NCBI GenBank assembly: GCA_947685225.1
Contig: CANTUV010000003.1
Coordinates: forward strand, 5,464,001-5,528,000
Length of the DNA: 64,000 nt
Direction: 5' to 3'
Origin: Garcia nutans
Lineage: Eukaryota; Streptophyta; Magnoliopsida; Malpighiales; Euphorbiaceae
The notes under the pieces are model-generated. The model did not search any database. It was not told where the DNA came from and was given only the letters and a program-made list of their open reading frames with translations. Both the position numbers and the translations under genes were made by a program. How positions within the stretch are numbered: position 1 is the first letter of the stretch; each line of letters opens with the position of its first letter. Below, piece by piece: positions 58,079 to 64,000 of the stretch.

Positions 58079-60615
58079 ATTCTTTGATAGAGCTTTGAAG
58101 TATAAGCTAAGATTAAACCCGAAGAAGTGTGTATTCGGTGTTACCTCAGGTAAATTGTTGGGACATGTAATTGGCCCGAATGGCATCAAGATAGATCCTG
58201 AAAAAGTCAAAGCAATCAGGGATATGCCGGCCCCTATGACGGAGAGAGAAGTTCGGGGATTCATTGGTAAACTACATTACATTAGTAGATTTATAGCAAA
58301 GCTCACAACAATCTGTGAGCCTATCTTCAAGTTGCTTAGGAAGAATTAGCCGGTCGTATGGAACGAAGAATGTCAAAAGGGCTTTGATCGAATAAAAGAG
58401 TATTTGTTGAATCCACCTGTTTTGAAACCACCTAAACCCGGCAAACCTCTATTACTATACTTAGCAGTAGAAGAAGAGTTGATAGGAGCCATACTAGCCC
58501 AAGCAGATGAGTCGGGGATTGAGCATGCCATTTACTACTTAAGTAGAAAGCTCCTACCTTATGAAGTTAAGTATAGTATTATTGAAAAGACATGCATAGC
58601 CGTGGTTTGGTCTTCTAAGAAGTTGCAGCATTACTTTCAATCATATAGTGTGCAAGCAATTTCCAGGTTGGATCCAATGAAATACTTAAGGGAGACACCC
58701 TCTTTAATTGGGAAATATGGTCGATGGTTGATAATATTAGAAGAATTTGAGATCGAGTATGTAACCAGAAAAACAATCAAAGGTAGAGCGGTGGCAGAAT
58801 TTCTGGCTCAACAACCATTACCAAAAAGTGAAGAGGTAATCTTGGAATTTCCAGATGAACATTTAGAAGCAATTGAAGTACAAGGGTGGAAAATGTATTT
58901 TGATGGAGCAGCAAACAGGAAAGGAGCAGGTTTGGGAGTTATACTAGAATCGCCCGAAGGAGAACTCATCCCTTTAGCCAAAAAGTTGAAATTTAGGGCG
59001 ACCAATAATATGGTAGAGTATGAAGCTTGTATTTTCGATTTGGAAACCCTAATGATTATGAAGGAAGATAAGGTAGAAGTTTATGGTGATTCGTTGTTAG
59101 TAGTATCCCAAATAAATGGAGAGTGGGAGTTGAAAGAAGAAAAATTGAACCATACCATCATTACCTAACCATGATGAAGAAGAATTTTAAGGAGTGTAGG
59201 TTTATACACTTGTCGAGAGAAGAAAATCAGATGGCTGATGCCCTAGCCACATTGGCTTCAGTATGGGAAAATCCTGTTAGCTTATTCCTTAAGCCTCTGG
59301 CCTTGTCTAGTTCATCAACTCCTTGCTATGAATATGAAACAATCATGGAAATTGATACAAACCATGATGCATGGTATGATACCATAAGGAGATTTTTGGA
59401 GAAAAGAGAATACCCGCCGGGGGCAATAAAGAAAGAGAGAAGGGCCGTAAGGCGGTGGTCATTGCAATACACTACATTCCATGGGGAGTTATATCGAAGA
59501 TGGCCCGATGGGGTGCACTTGAGATGTTTAAGAAAGCCCGAAGTGGAGCGCATCATGTCAGAAATACACGCGGGAAGTTGCGGTCCGCACATGAGTTGTT
59601 TGGCCCTAGTTAAGAAGATTGTTCGACAAGGTTACTATTGGTTAACCATGGAGAGAGACTGTATTGAGTTTGTCAAGAAGTTCCAACAATGTCTGATGTA
59701 TTGTAACTTGAATCATATGCCTCCTGAAGAACTGCATTCAATTTCTTCACCCTGGCCCTTTGCCACCTGGGGTATCGACATAATAGGAGAGATACATCCG
59801 ACAGCTTCAAACGGACACCGTTTTATTGTGGTAGCAGTTGATTATTTTTCTAAATGGGTAGAAGCCGAATCCTTCAACAAGCTGGGTGCAAGTCAAATGG
59901 CTAGGTTTATCGAAAAGAATCTCATCTGCAAATATGGGGTCCCGCACAGTGTGATATCAGACAATGGGGTACAGTTTCAAGGAGCAGTTAAGAATTTATT
60001 CTCCAAGTACCAAATTCATCTTCATCGATCCTTCCCTTATAGACCAAAGGCTAATGGTGCAGTGGAAGCAACAAACAAGACAATTAGGCAAATTATGTCC
60101 AAGATGACCAAGACTTACAGGGACTGGTCAGAAATGCTTCCCTTTGCTTTATGGGGATATAGGACGAGTGTGCGAACACCTACTGGAATGACGCCGTTCT
60201 CTTTGGTTATGGGATGGAAGCAGTATTGCCAATTGAGATTGAGATCAAGTCATTGAGAGTAGTCTTGGAAGCAAAGCTGCCTGAAACAGAATGGGTAGCA
60301 AGCAGATACACTCAGTTAGCTCTATTAGAAGAGAGAAGGCTAAAGGCACTGTATCATCACCAACTGTATCAAAAGAAGATAGCTCGGGCCTACAATAGAA
60401 GGGTCAAAATTCGAAGATTCAGGGCTGGAGATTTGGTATTGAAGCAATGTAAGCCTAATGTATCTGATCCAAGAGGGAAGTTCAGACCTAGTTGGGAAGG
60501 ACCATATGTCGTGAAACAAGTCATGAGCAAAGGTGCGGTGAAGTTATCAGACATGGATGGAAACGAATTTAGTGAACTAGTAAACATTGACAGGTTGAAG
60601 AGGTTTTATGTATGA
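58079..60615 (+). pseudogene. pol of Tat element E4: RT end, RNase H, archaeal-type RNase H, integrase
   Basis: Begins inside RT (LRLNPKKCVFGVTSGKLLG). RT connection with REVRGFIGKLHYISRF, then the RT-type RNase H (LLLYLAVEEELIGAIL, ..YYLSRKLLPYE..) to about 58680. A second, archaeal-type RNase H follows (MYFDGAANRKGAG, EYEAC, VYGDSLLV, ..NQMADALA; about 58890-59260), the hallmark of the Tat lineage. Integrase: zinc-binding H..H..QQC..MYC (about 59565-59703), then DDE residues in WGIDIIGEI, VISDNGVQF and NGAVEATNK. C-terminus NVSDPRGKFRPSWEGPYVV. Defects are few: a TAG at about 58348, frameshifts near 59148 and 60215. RT catalytic region absent. Confidence 0.95.
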
Positions 60616-61021
60616 AAAATGGAAAAGAAAGAGCTCGCTAGGTTGAAAACCCAAAAAGGGCGGCCTAGGCAAAAGTTATAGCAGCCCGCTAGTTCCGAAA
60701 ACCCGAAAGGGCAGGCTAGGCAACAATTAGGGCTAATGAGAGAAAATCGTCAATTAGAAAACTCGAAAGGGCTAATTGGCAACAGGAGTAATCTTGTGTA
60801 TGCAGGCTTTATGTTTGGTTGTTCCCTAATTTAATAAAATAGAATTAATGATTAAATTGCTCTTTATGCACTGTTATGAGTATATGACCAGACATGGATG
60901 AAATAAGTAATCATAATTGCAAAAGGTGATGACAAATTATAAATGGAAAAGAAGCATCTTTTATTACTCTAATTATTTTTTCATCCTAACAATACACTTT
61001 ATGAATTGACAAATGTAAAAT
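60616..61021 (+). other. E4 spacer after integrase, with hairpin-like repeats
   Basis: Three units of GAAAACCC(G)AAAGGGC flanked by CTAGG/CCTAGGC-type arms (60630-60785), then A/T-rich sequence to the end of the antisense gene. The same unit type fills the antisense intron at 61421-61552. Confidence 0.6.
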
Positions 61022-62168
61022 TTATGGTAGCCGATAAGTGTAACGCGCAGGCCAGCTTTGCCTCAGCCGGTCCAAGTAGGCTTCAGTCAAGCAAGGCATG
61101 TCTAGGTCAGGAACAAAGTCAGAATCATGAGGCTCAGCTCCATACTGACGCCCAAGTCGTTGAGGATCATAGCATGTACCTTGACGAAGTGCAGCAAGAG
61201 GAACGTACATCAAGTATGTCCGCATGGTAATATGAGAAATCTTCCACCAAGGTACCAACCAACGGATATTGACTTCGGAGCGTGAGTGGATCCAGTCAAC
61301 CCAGTCAGCATATGAAGAAGCAGGATGGAGCAGCTTCCTAGCAGAATGATGATATGGTAGGTATCTGGAAAAATCCATGGAGGGAGTATCAAGCAAACAA
61401 AGACGCTCCTGAAGTCAAATCTGTGAAGAAAGAATTAAAAAAAAAAAGAGGTCCGCTAAGTTGAAAACCCGCATGGGCGGACTAGGCAAAAGTTAGAGCG
61501 ATAAAAAAAGAAACCTAAATTGAAAACTCGAAAGGGCAGTTTAGGTAATTACCTGAAGCAGCAACGGGCTCCCAGTCTATCTCTTTGACAATCCTAATTT
61601 AAATCGATCTAATCCAACTAAGGTCTCGGCTAAGATCACAGGTACCGGCGACAAGCCTCCTTCATTTGATCCATGATGTCCAATACTCGTGGGTCAATAT
61701 TGCCATCAGAAGAAACAAGTAAGAATTGGCTGAGCAGGCAAAGACAAAGCATGCATCCCCAGGCCTTAGTAGGAGCCAAATGAGAAAGACAAAAGTCAAC
61801 AAAGGAGCAAGTAGAATTTTTTCACCTCTCATCAACCGAAGAATCTCGGGTTTCGAAATTTGAAATAACATCTGCATCTTCTGTTGAGTTTTGGAAATCA
61901 ATGTGGGTAACGCCATTCGTTGATTATTGGGATGTCCAAGGATGGCCTCAAATTCTTCAATCCAGGGACACATTTCAAAGCCATTAATTCTAAATACCCT
62001 AGAATCCGTATCCCACAGGGAAGCCACGGCATGTAAGAAAGAGTGGTCCAATTTGACATTTTGAAAGCATTTTAAAACATCAAGCTTTGACCATGAAATT
62101 TACTTCCAATGGTTGGCATCCATAATCTTAAATAGAATTTTTATTTTCTTTAAATGGTGCTCGGTCAT
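61022..62168 (-). pseudogene. antisense DUF7745-like gene, E4 copy, two exons
   Basis: Exon 1 is 61553-62168 (ATG at 62168, MTEHHLK), intron 61421-61552, exon 2 61022-61420 ending TYRLP-stop. Total about 338 codons. Exon 1: FLHAVASLWDTDSRVFRINGFEMCPWIEEF and ILGHPNNQRMALPTL. Exon 2: WVDWIHSRSEVNIRWLVPWW, YLMYVPLAALRQ and RLGRQYGAEPH. This general layout (order of a W..EVNI..W block and an LRQ..G..Q block) fits plant DUF7745/PMD-related proteins; function unknown. Defects: a frameshift near 61810, TAG near the exon 1 end (CTG in the E1 copy), and TGA as second codon of exon 2 (TGG in E1). Confidence 0.72.
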
Positions 62169-62267
62169 GGTTGATGAATAAAGGGGAACCAAAATTGCTA
62201 AAGAGAGAGTATTCACTTTGAAAGAGAGATTTTTGGCTTATGAATTGAAATATGGCATGCAAGGTGA

Positions 62268-62275
62268 TTTATATA
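62268..62275 (-). promoter_or_regulatory. TATA box of the antisense DUF7745-like gene (E4 copy)
   Basis: Minus-strand TATATAAATCACCTTGCATG context, 100 bases upstream of the ATG at 62168; same spacing and flank as in E1 (2419-2428). Confidence 0.6.
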
Positions 62276-62534
62276 GAAGAAAATAAACCTTTTCCAAAAG
62301 TGAAATGGAAAAGATGATGGAAAAGGATAAGACCATATAGCACAAGGAAAGGAAGTGGTCACAATTTCTTTTTCCATTTTGGATTTGGTTTAACAAAAGA
62401 AGTGGATATGAATTATGATGTATTATATATAAAAAAAATAAAAAATAATTTTGGCAGTAGCGAAAAAAAAAAGAGAAGAGAAAAAGAGAGCATATTTTCC
62501 ATTATTGTATAATTGATATAATGTTTACATGTCA

Positions 62535-64000
62535 CTAAGAGGGTGGTAGTAAGTCACCAAATAAAGACTTGAAAATGTCATTGCCTGTTGGAGTAAGGGG
62601 CAAATTACTCGTCCCGGGATCATCCGAAGCAAAAGTACTAAAATCCTTATTGCCTTGGAGTTCTGATTTGTCATGGTCCTCATCAGAAGTAGACGAAAGG
62701 ATCTCATGGTCATCAGCCTGGGGGCCTCTCGATGAAGAAGCACCGGGATCCCTCATTCCTTGAAACCGGAAGTCACGAAAATTTTATTCGGATTGATGAT
62801 ATAAATTTTCAAAATGAGAAGCCTGCTGACGACTTGCAGCTAACTCTTCTTGAAGCTTCTTATTTTGTTCTTCGAGCATCCACTGTGAGCCAAGAAGGAA
62901 AAGGTAAGAGCATACATAATCATGCATACATATAGCATAAACTATTATGAAATAAGGAACTTACCAGGTAATTTATATCAATACCCTGCGGATGAGATGG
63001 CATATCCGGCAGGCTAGAATGAGCAAATGAAGGGAGAGTAAAAGAAGATCCAGCCTCATGATCAAACGAGCCAATAAACTGCAACAATCATTAAAGAATC
63101 AAAGAAAGAAAAGCAGTTGCAATAGAAAAGTGGTAAAAGTTTTACCTGAGAAGTATTGGTCCCGAGAAGAGGAACAGACTCTCCTGCATCTCCGTGATGT
63201 TCCTCCTCATCTCTGTCCTCATTTCCATCAGAAATCTCACGCACACCGACAGGAGATACATCAAAGTGCAAGAGTCTCATTTGAATAAAATGAGCATAAA
63301 ATGGACCCGGTAAATCGAGAAATAACTCAGCATTAAAACCATATCGGGCCGACCACCAAGCATCCTCTGGCATCGACATAATATTTAAAGTGTATTCTGG
63401 GATTTGCATCGTGAACCTCCGCTGCTCTGGGCCGAGAAACCATTCGTAAACTCTCTCCCCAAGAAACCAGCCGCTAGACACTGGGCCAGGAATAATTCGC
63501 CGAGAATGTTGAAAAGACAGTGCAGCCCTCATCAAAGGAGACCAGTTTGCTCGCTCTTCTGGATTCCACCAGGCCAAATTCACCTGCAAGATAACATAAG
63601 GTAAGTAAAACTTTTGCAAAACATTTAAAGCATACTAATGTTATTTTACCTGATCCCAGGTTAAGCGGCTCAACACAAAGTGATGAGTATGCACATGATG
63701 AGAGCCGGGAACGTTCACACGATCGAACAACCAGAAATTTAATCTCGGATACCCGATTCTCTCTCGAAAAATGCCAGGTACTCTCACGAGGTTGTGTTCA
63801 TATGCCCATATCTACAATAACAACAAAGATCAATAAAAAAAAAGACATTGGTGGAAGAAAGAATACCTCGACAATCGCCATCAAGCCGACAAAAGAATTC
63901 TTGTTTCGACAAAGCTTATCAAGGCCATGATAAAGTCATGCGAGACCAGCTTCACCCCAGCCAGAAGATGGTACCATCCTGAGATAAGAAAGGACACTCA
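62535..64000 (-). pseudogene. antisense PMD gene, E4 copy, 5' part outside window
   Basis: Exons on the minus strand: 63867 to beyond 64000, 63650-63811, 63146-63583, 62965-63078 and 62535-62882. Introns (63812-63866, 63584-63649, 63079-63145, 62883-62964) are 55-82 bases with GT...AG ends. Exon 4 has VNLAWWNPEERANWSPLM and MSMPEDAWWSARYG. The last exon has LEEQNKKLQEELAASRQQ (coiled coil), an acidic SSTSDEDHD tail and ends FKSLFGDLLPPS. One TAA in the last exon (one change from CAA or GAA) is the only break seen in the visible part. The upstream HTFHLP block would lie just right of the window. Confidence 0.82.

Noticed and set aside
1..64000. Endogenous pararetrovirus or other viral insert
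   Set aside because: All RT, integrase and gag motifs fit LTR retrotransposons with LTRs, primer-binding sites and integrase; no movement protein or coat-like region seen.
1..64000. tRNA or rRNA genes
   Set aside because: Only tRNA-derived primer-binding complements were found; no cloverleaf A/B box pair or rRNA core sequence was recognised by eye.

Overview
This window is a block of nested LTR retrotransposons from a plant nuclear genome, probably a eudicot (species not determinable from the sequence). The evidence is Ty3/gypsy elements of the Tat, Athila and Tekay (chromovirus) lineages, Ty1/copia elements, plant-type primer-binding sites and a plant mobile domain (PMD) gene. I see no ordinary host gene, rRNA, tRNA or CRISPR array. 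Every long reading frame is retrotransposon-derived and almost all carry stops or frameshifts.

Layout. 1-9037: plus-strand Tat element E1 (5' end outside the window), with gag-protease, a large deletion, two spliced-type antisense genes (DUF7745-like at 1288-2312 and PMD at 2690-5426), a mini-hairpin array (5811-6745), polypurine tract and 3' LTR. 9038-24072: minus-strand Athila-like element whose gag is split by a complete Tekay chromovirus (9225-21024; 5-bp target duplication ATTCT; LTRs of 3116 and 3118 bp). The Athila element itself cut an older LTR (24073-24586), which sits in an old minus-strand copia (24587-25853 and 28579-28945). That copia is also split by a 2.7-kb solo LTR (25854-28573, duplication CAACT). 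29599-43772: old plus-strand Tat-related element E2 with gag but no pol, split by an Athila-type solo LTR (32479-34204, duplication AGGGG) and a Tekay-type solo LTR (35911-38649). 43773-51975: plus-strand copia whose RNase H is split by a Tat-type solo LTR (49732-51583). 52190-64000: plus-strand Tat element E4 (gag, pol, then the same two antisense genes), with a 5'-truncated minus-strand gag-only element E3 (53585-58078) lodged in it. E4 runs off the right edge.

Working together. E1 and E4 are the same kind of element: sense gag-pol, then an antisense two-gene cassette in which each gene has its own TATA box and canonical splice sites. E4 keeps the RT C-terminus, two RNase H domains and integrase that E1 has lost. 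E2 and E3 form a pol-less family that would need enzymes from elements such as E4 to move.

The strongest unexplained signal is a design shared by unrelated elements: arrays of short inverted repeats in the 3' UTR or LTR, with a constant loop and stems that change in a compensated way. It is clearest at 5811-6745, about 42 units with loop CCAGA and stems AAGT/ACTT, AGGT/ACCT, GGGT/ACCC and GAGT/ACTC. Similar arrays lie in E2, in E3 and in the Tekay LTRs, and longer palindromes lie just upstream of the TATA box in Tat and Athila LTRs. All statements rest on reading by eye; no database search or folding calculation was run.
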